Assembly: GCA_036346225.1 (NCBI GenBank) | Contig: JARFIW010001177.1 | Location: forward strand, 1,706,501 to 1,770,500 | From: Platerodrilus igneus | Lineage: Eukaryota > Arthropoda > Insecta > Coleoptera > Lycidae | DNA: 64,000 nucleotides | Direction of reading: 5' to 3' | In this document: piece by piece, positions 46,153 through 57,599 of the stretch | How positions within the stretch are numbered: position 1 is the first letter of the stretch | How the letters are laid out: each line of letters opens with the position of its first letter | The notes under the pieces: generated by a model | Database searches by the model: none | What the model was told of the DNA's origin: nothing | Seen by the model: the letters and a program-made list of their open reading frames with translations, nothing else | Made by a program: the position numbers and the translations under genes

Positions 46153-47399
46153 TGCAGAAACAGCTGAGTGCCAATTGGTTCAGCCATGCTTGCGTTGTCA
46201 ACGAGTTGTGATATACATTTGGGATGATCCATCCTTTAGCAAGATCAATAATCTTTAAATGCTGCATCGTATTTGATTTAAGTCAAAGACAAGTATCTCA
46301 CCACGAAGAAGTATGTCATATTTTTTTTAATGCTAAAAGAATACTGTTCGTCAACATTTGATATACTGCCCATAACAAATAAACCCAAAGTACTTGCAAT
46401 ATTGCTCGGATAAGCGAAGCAAGTTTATATAACGTTTCAGATTTAGGGTTTTTATAGTGGTTTTAACTTTTAAATCTCTTATCACAATTGATATAGATTC
46501 AATATCTTTAATTTAAAACACCTGCCTATAAGAAAGTATATATTAGAGGTTTTTTTAATGATCAAAGTATTTTATGTTACAAAAGTTTTTGAGCGAGATG
46601 CGTACTTTGTATATGAATTATTCAAAATCGTCATAAAAGTTTAATTACTTCCGAAACAAATTTTTATGTCAATTTTTAAACAACGACTTAATTTTTATAT
46701 TGTATAAGACCGTCAAGTTAGCTAATTTCAAGTCTAATAAGTGTTTTACAATTTCTGAAATATTTTCATCAGAGATTTACAAAGATTTTAAGAGAACATT
46801 AATCTAATCGCTGCTTTTTATTTCTTTTTTTAATTTTTTTTCTAATAATTACATAGCATGCTGTCTAAGCGTTAGACCATGCCTTCTTCCCTTAAAATAA
46901 TGATTTGCTTATTCGGTTTACACATTCAGGCTGGTATGTACTGCCTGTGGTACACGCAAGATTTCTCTATCGGGCGGCGTGTACCAGCGGTAGTATAGGT
47001 CGTTCAAAATCTCATGGGCTGTGAGATGCGCAATGAAGGAAGCGAGAGGTACCGTATCAAAAGAAAAAACAATACAATAAAAGTAAAATCTAAAAACATT
47101 GAATTTCTGGATGCGTATTCTTAATTAACTCAACTGCTATGCTATGGGGATTGCATAACCAGTAATTTATCAACATAATATAAATTATAATTTATAAAAC
47201 TACCATGTTTGTATGCGGGATCTGTAACTTTTTTGGTGTATTATTTATTGTTCTTTTTGTGTGTCGTGTTTCCGTGCGTGTGTGGATAAAAGTAGACAGG
47301 CTATAAATTCTTTAAAATTCTTGGCATTTCAAAGTAATGTTTTTTTATTATTTTTGAAGAATTCGTATTTCATAAAAATTTAATTTAAAAAATCATAAA
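46153..47399. other. No gene recognised
   Basis: AT-rich, with a less AT-rich patch at 46,925-47,050 and nothing identifiable. Confidence 0.4.
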
Positions 47400-47690
47400 A
47401 TTACTACCACAATCCTCAAATTGGTCCACATTAGATTTAGGACTTGTCTTATTAATTTTCTTCCTTGGTGATACAAGTTTGCCATCCTCCGGTTTGCTCT
47501 TCGCTTCTGAAATAATTCATTCGACTGTGTTTAGTCCAACTCCAGTTGCTGTTGCTACTCGTTCTTGTAAATTATTCATAGGGATGACAGGCATTCCATT
47601 CTTTTTTCTCTCATAAAATTATACACGCTATAAATAATTTCTCTTTCTTGACTGTGAACTGTTTTCTTGCGGTTACTCATTGCAAAAATT
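47400..47690 (-). pseudogene. DDE transposase N-terminal fragment
   Basis: Minus strand from about 47,680: MSNRKKTVHSQEREIIYSVY, then NFMREKR, MPVIPMNNLQERVATATGVG (shifted frame) and LVSPRKKINKTSPKSNVDQF. The pattern 'L..V..R.A.ATGVS..TV..I......F..PGKK......K..LD.FD' is the N-terminal helix-turn-helix region of a common insect DDE transposase family. At least two frameshifts and one stop are seen; no catalytic region follows downstream on this strand. Confidence 0.6.
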
Positions 47691-48473
47691 CATAGCTCAG
47701 AAATAACAAAATAATCTGTAAAACCAAACATTATTCGTCTAATTGAATTGAAACTTTCATTATACCTACAAATAAAAACTAGACTGAGTTGCAATAGCTT
47801 TGAAAAAACTGGTTAAAGTTGAATCAAGGCTGAAATCTTATAAATAATAATCAAAAACAATAATAATGAACCACAAACCTTAATACGCAAATAAATGACA
47901 GATGAATTAAAAATCGACAGCTGAGTTGTCAACGTTTTTGGAATGCACTTTAACATAAATAACTTAAATTGGTGTTCTGCGCAACAGCCCATGAGGTTTT
48001 GAAAGACCTCTACGCGGATTTTATTCGAATGTGCGGGCTGTGATTTTGTTTTAGAGCCGTTGGCCTCGTTTATGGGTTGATGCGTTCGATAGATGGCGTG
48101 TAGATCCACCGGTGTTGAAAGCACAGTATTTTTATTATTTCTACAGATTGTGTTGCAAAATGGAGTATAATATCTTTAGAGCACAGAAAATATCTGGTTT
48201 GTGTTATCTAAAATGTAATAGTATTCACATTTACAATAATAGGCATGAAATAAAAAATTAAAAATAACATAATTATTGCATGTAAAATATATGTCAATAA
48301 TGCAAATTATATAGCTCAATACATACCTATTAATTTTTCTGTGACTTAAAACATTTCATACACATTACGGACCGGCCCTTCCCTTACATTTCCAACAAAA
48401 ACTCACTATCCGTTTAGTTTTCCTTGAATCAACTGTTCTACCTTACCGGAAAGATATTATTTTATGACACTGT
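47691..48473. other. No gene recognised
   Basis: Includes a 103-codon minus-strand frame (47,813-48,124) with mixed composition and a hydrophobic end; it matches nothing I know. Confidence 0.35.
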
Positions 48474-49705
48474 TTATCTTTTCCTTGATTCCCGTGCACC
48501 ACCATCAAATTTCTGAATAAAATGTTTGGATTTTGTTTGCGGTTGTTGTTCTATGGGGGTTTTATGGTTCAACACTTTGTCAATGATTTGTCTCAAAATT
48601 GTTACAAATTCAGTGTTTACTTCTCCATTTCTGGTGAATATATTAAGCATTCGAGGTCGATGTCCGACATAACATTTATATGACAATTTTTTTTATACCA
48701 CTTAACAATTTTTCTTAAGCAATTATAATAAAATGAGATTTGATCTTATAGATCTAAACTATTTTTTAGTTTTATTGTAATCATATATTTTTATTCTGCC
48801 AATAATGTCTTCGGTTACATCACAATTATGATTATTAAACGTTGTAGGTATAGACACTGTTCTTTTATCCGTCCATTAATAAATTTAATATTTCAACCAT
48901 TTTCTGTACAGAAAATACTGTACCGTGTTGTATCGCTTCTGCTTTCTTCCTGACGGTAAAGGTTTTTAATTTAATTCTACAATACCACAAATGTTAGTTA
49001 AATTTAGTAACAGTTATTCGGCTAATGGTACACTTGCATAAAGACTGTCAGCAAATAATGCGAGTCCTTTGTGTAACAAACCGAATGTTGTCTGCAATCT
49101 CATTACCAGGTTATGAGCAGGTTCCTTTTGTACCTCACGGTTGTTTTAGGTATAAATTTCTAAATTATATATGTTACCACCAGCAAAACACAACTTGTAT
49201 GCTGTTATGCTATATTTATCCTTTTTACCTAGAAGGTATTGTCAAAATTTGAGGCGTCCTCGTCACGGAATCGCACTTTAAGCTATTACGATCTTTCTCT
49301 TAACCTCGAAAATGGTTTTACTATAATGTTTTACAGTTTGTTCAAGTAATTCTCAGTATTAGTAAATTCATTATCGCTAAAGTGCACGTACTTCAGAATA
49401 CTTAAAAATCGATTTCGTTTCTTTGCCATTTTGATTTGTAAATGGAAATACATATTACTTTCTGTCCAATACAATTTTATTTCAAGTAATTGAGTTACCC
49501 CCATAATTAATAATATTTCAATAAATTTTTTTATTTCATCAATTGTTATGGCTTTCCATGATTTTTGATGTTGTCCTATTATATTGATATTATCACTTTC
49601 GGATTGCATGGCATATCTATTTGTTTTATCAACTGTTATTTGAATTATCTCATCTTTATGAAATAATATGTAGAGTGGAAATGTACTATTATATGTCTTG
49701 TCCAA
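48474..49705 (-). pseudogene. piggyBac-type transposase relic
   Basis: Largest open part 49,705-49,331 reads PLYILFHKDEIIQITVDKTN, then ..IDEIKKFIEILLIMGVTQL and KKRNRFLSILKYVHFSDNEF, the classic piggyBac N-terminal part of the DDE_Tnp_1_7 domain. After frame breaks come YKLCFAGGNIYNLEIYT (about 49,205-49,155), LLHKGLALFADSLYASVPLA (about 49,070-49,010; the Asp fits the catalytic 'DNFYTS' Asp) and a weakly conserved C-terminal part (48,686-48,474, with a basic tail). Stops and shifts break it, and the first Asp-containing block could not be read cleanly. No TTAA-flanked terminal repeats were found. Confidence 0.75.
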
Positions 49706-49799
49706 CTAAATTGTACCACGCCTCTGCATTATTCTTTAATAAAGCTTTCACAACATTTAATTTGACCTGTTCATCATTCAAATTACAAACCAAGGTCCT

Positions 49800-50475
49800 A
49801 ATAGTGTTTATAAGAATCTAAAAGTTCACCCGATTATGCCCATAAAATTTCATTTGTTGTTCTAAAGACATTTTACCTGTAAAAAATCTTGAACCATCCC
49901 TCGTTAAAGCAGTCATATTCTGTTTTATTCCGACGATTTCTCTTTCAAACCTTCCTAACTGATCCCTACACGGATCACTCACGTCTGTCATTTTCCCATT
50001 AATATCCTCTTCACAGAAAATTCTAACATGGGATTTTAATTGTCCTATTTCTTGCTATAGTCCGTTCATTCCTATTTACCCTTGTTTGAACCTCTCCCAT
50101 TTTCACGGTTACACTATTTTTAAACTCGGTAAACTCTTTAGCTAACTTTTCTATTTTCTCCCCCAACGTGTCCGTCATTCGTTCAAATTTCCTATTCGAT
50201 TCCTAACTCATTTGTTTAAATTTTCTATTCGATTCTTCACTCATTTGCTCTAACTTTCGGTTTGATTCTTCCCTACCTAGTCGCATTTTCTCTAACATCC
50301 TCATAATCAACTGATTTCCTTGTTCTCCCGACTCGGTTTTCGACTGATCCCTACTACCTCTTACTTCCTCCATTTCTTGTCCTGCTATATCAAACAGAGC
50401 GCAATCGTCACTTTCAATCTCCACTCCTTCATTCCTTAACCACTCCTTTCTTAACATTCGTTCACACCACACCAC
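49800..50475 (-). pseudogene. LTR-retrotransposon gag N-terminal region
   Basis: Open frame 50,475-50,203 begins MVWCERMLRKEWLRNEGVEI and ends in a repeated coiled-coil heptad (EESNRKLEQMS, EESNRKFKQMS). After a stop the repeat continues (ESNRKFERM, then TDTLGEKIEKLAKEFTEFKN and QTRVNRNERTIARN), followed by FFTGKMSLEQQMKFYGHNR near 49,880-49,815. Such EESNRK/EQM repeats precede the capsid part of gag in some insect LTR elements. The element is truncated after about 220 codons, and piggyBac relic sequence follows at 49,705. Primer-binding and LTR sequences lie upstream at about 51.3-52 kb. Confidence 0.6.
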
Positions 50476-51313
50476 TCATACACCAAATAATTCCAAAACA
50501 CTCAATAAAATTAATATAAACATCTGCAACACAATTAACCCTTTACTCTCAGGATCGTCAGTTACCTGAAATAAAATTTATTTCAATTCGAGCTCCTCAT
50601 GTTTGAGTTCCCATAAAAAGGATCTAAGTCTTGCTGCCGAAATTGACCGGATTGCTAATTCGAGTCCCACTGTTGGATCGACATAAGAATGCGCGAGGTT
50701 CCCCTGAAAACAAGTTGGTAAATTCGTCCCCCACACTTTTGGGCGTCATAAATGCTCAGAAGTCTACCTGGACATTTGCTGGATCACCTACCTTCCTGGT
50801 GGCCAAAACTTATATTCTTCAGTGAAGTTCGCCACGGCTGCTTTGCTACTTATACCTAAAATTATTACCCTATTTTCTACCAAATGAAACTCGACTACCA
50901 AGCATTCAACACAATTTATTCCATCAGATCATTCGATACAACAAAAAAAAAGAATCTTTATCTAATAATTATTTCACCTATAGATTGCATTACAATCATC
51001 CTCATTTCACAATAATTCATTTTCAATCTAATATTTGCACTACAACTCTATTCATCAGTAAATTCAGTAAAGTAACTAAACTTAACCATATGCTTATTTT
51101 AACCCCAGGTCTAATATAAGCTCATAGTAAAAACCCATTTGTACACATATGCTAAATTTTGCACTGAAATCATCAATAGACCCTTTTACTTTGTACATAA
51201 ACAGATACTGAAAAATTATTTTATAACTATAAATCCTCACATAAAAATATGGTCAAAAGGTAGTCTATAACAGTTCAAAAGCAAACCCCTTTGTCCTTGA
51301 TATTTATAAAATT
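50476..51313. other. Leader region of the LTR element
   Basis: About 840 bp between the gag start and the probable primer-binding site; AT-rich with no recognised gene. A 64-codon plus-strand frame (50,631-50,825) is antisense to it. Confidence 0.4.
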
Positions 51314-52050
51314 ATGCCAATGCGGCACCAAAATGTCAAAACGCACCAATTGCACACAACAGAATAAAGTTTCACAGAAATCGCTATCTGATAAGCACAG
51401 CCGCACAATGATCTGCAAACTAAACCATCAAAGACGTTGCCCTTGATTATGACTGCACGTTCAGGAATAAACCTCCAAGTTGTATCATGCCTTCCTCGAC
51501 GGCAATCTACTATCCAATTCTCTCGTTCACCAAATTACCGTATTTCTAAATCTTAGATTTTATCTACGGATCCAACTAGCTCCAGTGCACTACTATACCC
51601 ACTACTCCATAAAGTGCTTATCTTGCACCAACAACCGAAAATAGCAAGCAATCTTTACCTACAGTTCTGACGCAAGCTTCGTATACTCAAATGTACTGCA
51701 TAAAATCGTTGAACAGCTTATACAACAATACATCAACTTGTGCATGTTTTAATTAACTTCAAATAATTTATCAAACTCATTAGTTACATAATCGGCTTAC
51801 TAATATTACTCGAAGCTTGGATGAGAAGTAAAAGAGAGTCTCGCACTGCCTCTCAGTGTTTATATAGACATCATGCCCCCCCTGTCTAGTTGTAATTCTA
51901 AAAACATCTTACTACAAAAAATAGACCTTCTTGGTAAATTTTTAAACCGTCGACACGCTCCCACAAACCACACGCTCACAAACAATTTTCAACCGTCGGT
52001 AATTCTAAAAACTCCTCCGATAACGTTCATTATTTCGACTTAAAGCTCGC
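51314..52050 (-). repeat. Primer-binding site and probable 5' LTR
   Basis: On the minus strand the LTR end ...TTTTGACA (51,334) is followed by TTT and TGGTGCCGCATTGGCAT (51,330-51,314), a TGGTGCCG-type tRNA primer site. Upstream on that strand TATATAAA (51,866-51,859) followed by CACTGAGAGGCAGTGCGAG gives a core promoter and likely start. The outer LTR edge was not determined; no second copy is present in the window. Confidence 0.5.
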
Positions 52051-53029
52051 AGTTGTGTACCAACCGTCAACAAATCTAAGAAATTTTCAAAACAAACAGA
52101 CGATTTACTACGAAAATATGCAACGGATGTTAAATTCGCTGAAACCCTCGATCAAATTGATACAAGTTTTACACGCTAAAGCACGCCTTCAAAATACGTA
52201 TACTCAGGTTGTCTTGTCTCACATACGAAAATTTCCTATTTCCTTCTTTGTACCCTTTCTATATTTTCTATGCCTACTATCCGTTCGCTGTATCTTTGTG
52301 TATTCAATATCTCCTTTCACTTTTTACTTCCTGCTTACAATCACGCTTACCCTAACTAGCATTTTCCCTCTCTAAACAATAGTCTTTGCCCCTTCTGTAT
52401 ACGAGATGCAATAATCTATCTTTGTTCCTTCTATGCAATCTTATCTATAACCTTGACATCTATTCCTAATCCACATATTTCAGACGATGTTTCTACACCC
52501 ATGATGCATCTAACTTGTACTTATAAACTTTAATCTTTCCTTGTTCCCCAGTTTCTTACAAAGTCAAACGAACTCTTAAAATAGGCTATCTTTTATCCCA
52601 CTCGAATGCATGCTACTAATAGTCTCTCTTTACCTTATATCGATTCCTGCCTGTTCCATACGTCACTACCTCTGTCTACCTACCGAGAATTGAACAATGA
52701 TTATTTTGTTTACAACACTAATCAGAAAAGTTTCAACACAACCAAATTATTGAGAAACCCTGAAATAAACTGTTACTAAGAACTTGTTTTCAACACTATT
52801 CGTTTCGCTCCTGCCATAACTTTGAAATTTATACAAATGTCAAAGTTTTCTACTAAATATAATAAAAATGCATGCAAAGAATATTAACACTTAGAGTATC
52901 TGTTCATCGTTTACCCTCCTTGATAACGGTTTTAAATTATTGGTTTCTGCACTACTGAAAATTGAAAGCTTTTCTGATTCGTATACCTACATTCTGATCC
53001 AAATCAGATGCATGTGTTTATACTGCACG
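52051..53029. other. No gene recognised
   Basis: Pyrimidine-rich plus strand to about 52,700, possibly more of the LTR or its flank. The 106-codon frame 52,055-52,375 has a hydrophobic end and no family resemblance. Confidence 0.35.
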
Positions 53030-53360
53030 TTAAGGATCTACATTTCTTACACCTACTATTTGTAATTGGTGTTTACACCTATTCCAAAATGAAGCAAAAT
53101 TAACTTAGAAATCTATTAAAAACAGGCAAATTCTTACACTATACCTACGAAAAACGTTTTAAAATTTTACGCGAAATGTATTTACATGGGGTACTCTGAT
53201 ATAAATAATTAGCTGCCTTATTTACTCTATTTAATACTATAAATACATAGAAATATATATATTCGGTCACGAGGGCATCCCTTGTGACCGAATTTGAGTC
53301 ACTGCCATTAAGAATTAATGGCAGTGACTCAAATTCGGCCACGAGGATGCCCTCGTGACC

Positions 53361-53363
<3 letters not shown>

Positions 53364-53396
<33 letters not shown>
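53364..53396. repeat. (TA)n microsatellite
   Basis: TA run between the two inner palindromes. Confidence 0.9.
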
Positions 53397-53399
<3 letters not shown>

Positions 53400-53582
53400 A
53401 GTTGTGTTATCGGACGTTATATCTATTAATAATATAAATTTTTAGTTGTTGATTATCTTCTTTGAGAATATGTTCGTCCACTAGTTAATAAGAAAATAAA
53501 AATTTATAAATAAGCGTTTTCTTATTAACTAGTGGACGAACATATTCCCAAAGAAGATAATCAACAACTAAAAATTTATATT

Positions 53583-53620
53583 ATATATATATATGTATTT
53601 AAATATATATATATATACAC

Positions 53621-53705
<85 letters not shown>
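53583..53705. repeat. (TA)n microsatellite, interrupted
   Basis: About 120 bp of TA repeat with CA/GTA/TTTA interruptions, at the centre of the large palindrome's right half. Confidence 0.9.
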
Positions 53706-53706
<1 letters not shown>

Positions 53707-53923
53707 CTGTGTTTCATAGTACTAGATAAAGTAAATAAGGGAATTATTTATAGCAGGGTACCGCATGTAAATACAATTCACATAAAATTTTAAAACGTTT
53801 TCCGTAAGTATAGTGTAAGAATTTGCATGTTTTTAATAGATTTCTAAGTTAATGTTGCTTCATTTTGGAATAGGTGTAAATACCAATTACAAATAGTAAG
53901 TGTAAGAAATGTAGATCCTTATA

Positions 53924-53924
<1 letters not shown>

Positions 53925-53979
<55 letters not shown>

Positions 53980-53990
53980 TATATATAGGT
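53925..53990. repeat. (TA)n microsatellite
   Basis: TA run with GTA interruptions directly outside the palindrome. Confidence 0.9.
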
Positions 53991-54790
53991 ATCAAAGCAA
54001 TAATGAGCGAAAAAATGTTTGCATTAATGGTTAAAACCTTCAATTGAAACTTGGTTTTCAGAATCGTATTTAGGATAGTACTAAAAGTCATATACACAAA
54101 TCGATACTTAGAGTGGTACCTAGAAGATACTCAGATGGCACTCAGGAACCAATTTTCAATCAGCAAAGTCAAACTCACTTAAATTACACTTATCAAATAC
54201 AGTACCTTTATTCGTATTTATATAATAGTTTTAATTATTTTAAATCTTCACTGGCCCACTGATTAATAGAACAATTCATTCAAAATGAATCACCCTTATT
54301 TATAACGTTTATTACAGAGTCATCTGTTTCAGAAATAAATTTTGTTAGTTTGACGTTTTATTATCATATGTAAATTTCAGTAATTTTAATTTTCTATTAA
54401 TTGTAATTTTTACCTAGTGTAAATAAAAAATTTGTTCTGTTGTTGTTTTTATCCTAGCAAGTGTTGGCTTCACACAAAGAAATCAAATACCCTTTGTGAC
54501 AACCTGGAAGTAGAACTTTTATAATAAGAATTTAAGCAACCACACAAACTTAAGATCTGCGTGACTTTCTCTACATTAACGCAATTGCAGCTTGAGTAAA
54601 TGCGTTGATGCAATTAATAGCTTTTAATGCTAAATCGATGAATATATGCATAAAATGTTCATCAATTGCACTAATTTAAACAGTATTCTCAAATACCAAA
54701 AGTGTTTAATAAAACTTGGCTTCTTTAAAATTTATTGCTCCAAGTTACAATTCGGTCCTTATAGACAGAGTTGGCGTAGCTTTCTCAACT
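53991..54790. repeat. Diverged repeat block, member 1
   Basis: Non-coding. It resembles 56,373-57,480: shared elements in the same order include ATGGTTAAAAC, GTACTTAGAGTGGT, a TTTATTTATT-rich part, CAAGTGTTGGCTT/CAAGTGTCGGTTT, and a final block TATGCATAAAATGTTCATCA with AAATACCAAAAGTGTTTAATA against AAATATCAAATACTTTTAGTA. Identity is low but the order is kept, suggesting an old duplication. Confidence 0.45.
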
Positions 54791-54792
54791 AC

Positions 54793-54832
<40 letters not shown>
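54793..54832. repeat. (TA)n microsatellite
   Basis: TA run at the left edge of the SINE-like inverted pair. Confidence 0.9.
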
Positions 54833-54837
<5 letters not shown>

Positions 54838-55312
54838 ATAAGATGAAATAATAATTTGAATGATGGAAAATATGAGATTTTGGACTGAACTTGAACCTGT
54901 ATCTTGGTTTTTCCATGCGTTTACCAATTACGCCACCGCCACCGCCACCGAGACCGATGACGACAATTGAGAAATTTACAAATTTTGAGCGTAGCTTACT
55001 CTCTATAACTGACATAAGTCAAAAACTTGACAATGTCAGATATGATTGACAAAAATGCCGAACGTAATTGAAAGTTAGGTTGATGTATTGTCGTGGAAAC
55101 GATTTAAATTTGTAAATTTCTCAATTGTCGTCACCGGTCTCGGTGGCGTAATTGGTAAACGCATGGTTCCGGCAAAACCAAGATACAGGTTTAAGTCCTG
55201 TTCAAGACTTATATTTTCCATCTTTCAATTAATAGCTCGATTTAAAATGATCATTTGGGTTTTGCATAAAAGTCTAAATTATTATTTCATCTTATTCTCT
55301 ATAATACGATAG
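54833..55312. repeat. Inverted pair of SINE-like units
   Basis: Unit on the minus strand (about 55,000-54,833) and unit on the plus strand (about 55,088-55,312) are reverse complements over AATTTGTAAATTTCTCAATT, GTCGTCA(C/T)CGGTCTCGG, TGGCGTAATTGGTAAACGCATG, AAACCAAGATACAGGTT and a tail reading AATTATTATTTCATCTTATTC. Each has an A-box-like TGGCGTAATTGG and a B-box-like GGTTCAAGTTC or GGTTTAAGTCC, so they are plausibly tRNA-derived. The minus unit has GGTGGC three times where the plus unit has it once. Long open frames reading GLGGGGGG or GLGGV are by-products. Confidence 0.6.
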
Positions 55313-55344
55313 TATTTATCAACTTACCTTGTGTAATTAACTAC

Positions 55345-55349
<5 letters not shown>

Positions 55350-55388
<39 letters not shown>

Positions 55389-55411
55389 TCAAATATATAT
55401 ATATATATATT
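55350..55411. repeat. (TA)n microsatellite, interrupted
   Basis: TA runs on both sides of CATATATCAA, at the 3' edge of the Penelope fragment. Confidence 0.9.
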
Positions 55412-56334
55412 TATTCGATGTTTCGGCGACAAATTCTGTGCCTTCTTCAAAGACTAAAAAACCATAAAGAGGTAAGTCACAAAATATAAAAAATACAAAC
55501 GAGGTCACTTGCATAACTACTAAAACGTACGTAGGACGAAATATCTACTAAGGTTAGACCACATTTAATATTCAATTAGCATTAAAGTTAAAAATATAAA
55601 TAAAAAACACACAATCCTATATCCAAGAGGGGTTATAAAAGAACCGAGTCAAACTAATTATTACAGTAATGGAATGGAGCACATACAATACGAACTACAG
55701 TCATTCAGCTCAACGTTTATCTGCTAAAATTAATTTAAAAATAGAACTAACACTTGGTGAAGGTACATCAAACCGGTACGTACTTAAATATATAGTGATA
55801 ACAAGCAAATGCTGGATAATGAACAACTTGAAAAATATATTAAATTAGAATAAACATTACGATTTACTGTATACGCCTAATACCACATTGAATTTATATA
55901 CGTTTGTAAAATTTGTACAGCCCTGAATAAACAGCACTCAAATTTTTTACGTCTAGCTTGTTATTCAATGGGTCCCGTTGTTTGAGAATATAAAATGATT
56001 CTAGGAATAATCTCTTCTGGTAATTCCCTTCGAAATCTAAAATTTTTGTTCCATCTAAATCCGCTATATGATTGGTGGTATAAAGATGAGAAGACAAGGC
56101 GCACGAGGATTTCCCTATTTTAGCATCGCTCTTGTTGTATTACCCGGTTCTTGACCCACTGCTTCGTCTGACCCACGCAACTTTTTTTACAACTGCACTG
56201 TACTTGGTAAATAACATTGCTACACATCGATTTGTTCGTCTTATCCTTCAATTTAGTAAATAACCTCCCATTTGTATTGTCATAAGTGCACGCTAAAAAA
56301 GTATCAGGTTGTATAAGTATTCGTGCGATTCCAG

Positions 56335-56335
<1 letters not shown>
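55412..56335 (-). pseudogene. Penelope-like element fragment: GIY-YIG endonuclease and 3' tail
   Basis: On the minus strand from about 56,260: NVIYQVQC, SCVGQTKQWVKNRV (the GIY-YIG core with VGQT), then SSHLYTTNHIADLDGTKILD, FEGNYQKRLFLESFYIL and a C-terminal helix ending near 55,894 (VYSGLYKFYKRI). The last open frame is 56,097-55,894. The tail, 55,893-55,412, ends with a hammerhead-like TTGAAGAAGGC...GCCGAAACATCG (about 55,453-55,415) right at a TA repeat. RT is absent. Both edges abut (TA)n. The endonuclease is broken by frameshifts near 56,130-56,190. Confidence 0.7.

Positions 56336-56372
<37 letters not shown>
56336..56372. repeat. (TA)n microsatellite
   Basis: TA run at the 5' edge of the Penelope fragment. 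Confidence 0.9.
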
Positions 56373-56375
<3 letters not shown>

Positions 56376-57599
56376 GAAATGGTTAAAACTAGTATTTGCA
56401 GTAAAGTTGGAAATGAATTAGTAAATGTATGAAAGCATTAATAATAAAAAAAATGCATTACTATTTAAAATTTTCAACTAAGACGACGTTATTTACTGTG
56501 GTACTTAGAGTGGTAATTAAAATCCAAAGTAAGGTCTTACTTAGAGTGTTACTATAGAACGCACTTGAAATGCACTCACAAAGGTAGTCCAAATAGTTTT
56601 TGGTCGCACTCAGAACGCTGCTTAAGGTCCTAGAACAATACCGTTACCGAAATTGTTATTTTACTTACGATTTCCAGTCGGTTATGCCAACCTACATTTT
56701 AGTTACACTTTTCAGCGTAAAATATTTTTATTCTTACTTAATGCAAGCACTTTATTTATTTTGAATGTGGACTAGTTTACTGAAAATACAACAATACCTT
56801 TCTAAGTGAATCTACCGTTATTTACAGTATTTTATTCAGATTAAGGAGCCATTTGTTCCAGAAAATTTTTGTTCTACACCTCATGCAAAACTTTTCACAT
56901 GGTACGTATTCCAAATCCAATGAACACCACAATTTTTAAAGCATACCATGCTATTTGGGAAATGCATTTATCCCGTTGATTTGACGTCGTTATTGTATGT
57001 TAACGTCAATAGCGTTTATCTTCTATAAATTCGTAATTACCCAGTGTAAAGAACTAACTTGTATTTCTGTAATCATTCGCAAGTGTCGGTTTTATAGAAC
57101 GAAAACTAACTAGCTCACCTGACCATTTGAAAGTAGTACGTTAATAATAACAATTTGAGTCTTTACATAATTCTAATATTGTGCATTTCTCTTTCTATAT
57201 TAAGCAATTTGCAGCTTTAAATGCCTTTATTCCATTACTAACCTTTGATGCTTGTTGAATAAAAACGTGCATATAATGTTAATCAATTTCACTTACGATA
57301 CATAAAGCGCATAAAAAACTTAACGCTTTTAATAAAGGTTTTTGTCCTACATAATAACCTTCAACGTCAAGCAGGTGAAAGGATGTGCATAAAATTCGTC
57401 TCAATTTCACTACTATAAAGTGCATTTTTAAATATCAAATACTTTTAGTAAAAGTTTGCTCCTTCAAAATAAAATACACTAAGCTCTTATAGAATAACAT
57501 TGCGTCTTTTACTCAACAACATATATACTTGACCAGCGTATTCTGTAACGTCTAGTAACATATTTCATATTCTCCAGTAGTAAACGATTTCCTTTCCAG
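56373..57599. repeat. Diverged repeat block, member 2
   Basis: Counterpart of 53,991-54,790. Its last part holds two or three degenerate units of about 70-90 bp (near 57,260-57,340 and 57,385-57,475) built on GTGCATA.AAT.TT..TCAATTTCAC. No gene recognised. Confidence 0.45.

Larger units (their letters stand above)
53030..53925. repeat. Large nested palindrome with TA-repeat cores
   Basis: Outer arms: 53,030-53,260 is an imperfect reverse complement of about 53,700-53,925 (for example GGATCTACATTTCTTACACC against GGTGTAAG..., and CACCTATTCCAAAATGAAGC). Inside are two further palindromes: about 53,262-53,360, with arms containing CGGTCACGAGGGCAT and GAGTCACTGCCATTAA around GAA, each arm itself partly palindromic (TCGGTCAC...GTGACCGA); and 53,434-53,582, with 66-bp arms (AGTTGTTGATTATCTTCTTT, GTTCGTCCACTAGTTAATAAG) and a 16-bp loop, with about one mismatch. 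The rest is TA repeat. No protein is encoded; frames over TA repeats are artefacts. Confidence 0.8.

Noticed and set aside
53532..53793. Overlapping plus-strand frames with Tyr-Ile repeats
   Set aside because: Translations of TA repeat and palindrome arms.
54785..55015. Gly-rich minus-strand frame
   Set aside because: Arises from GGTGGC repeats in a SINE-like unit.
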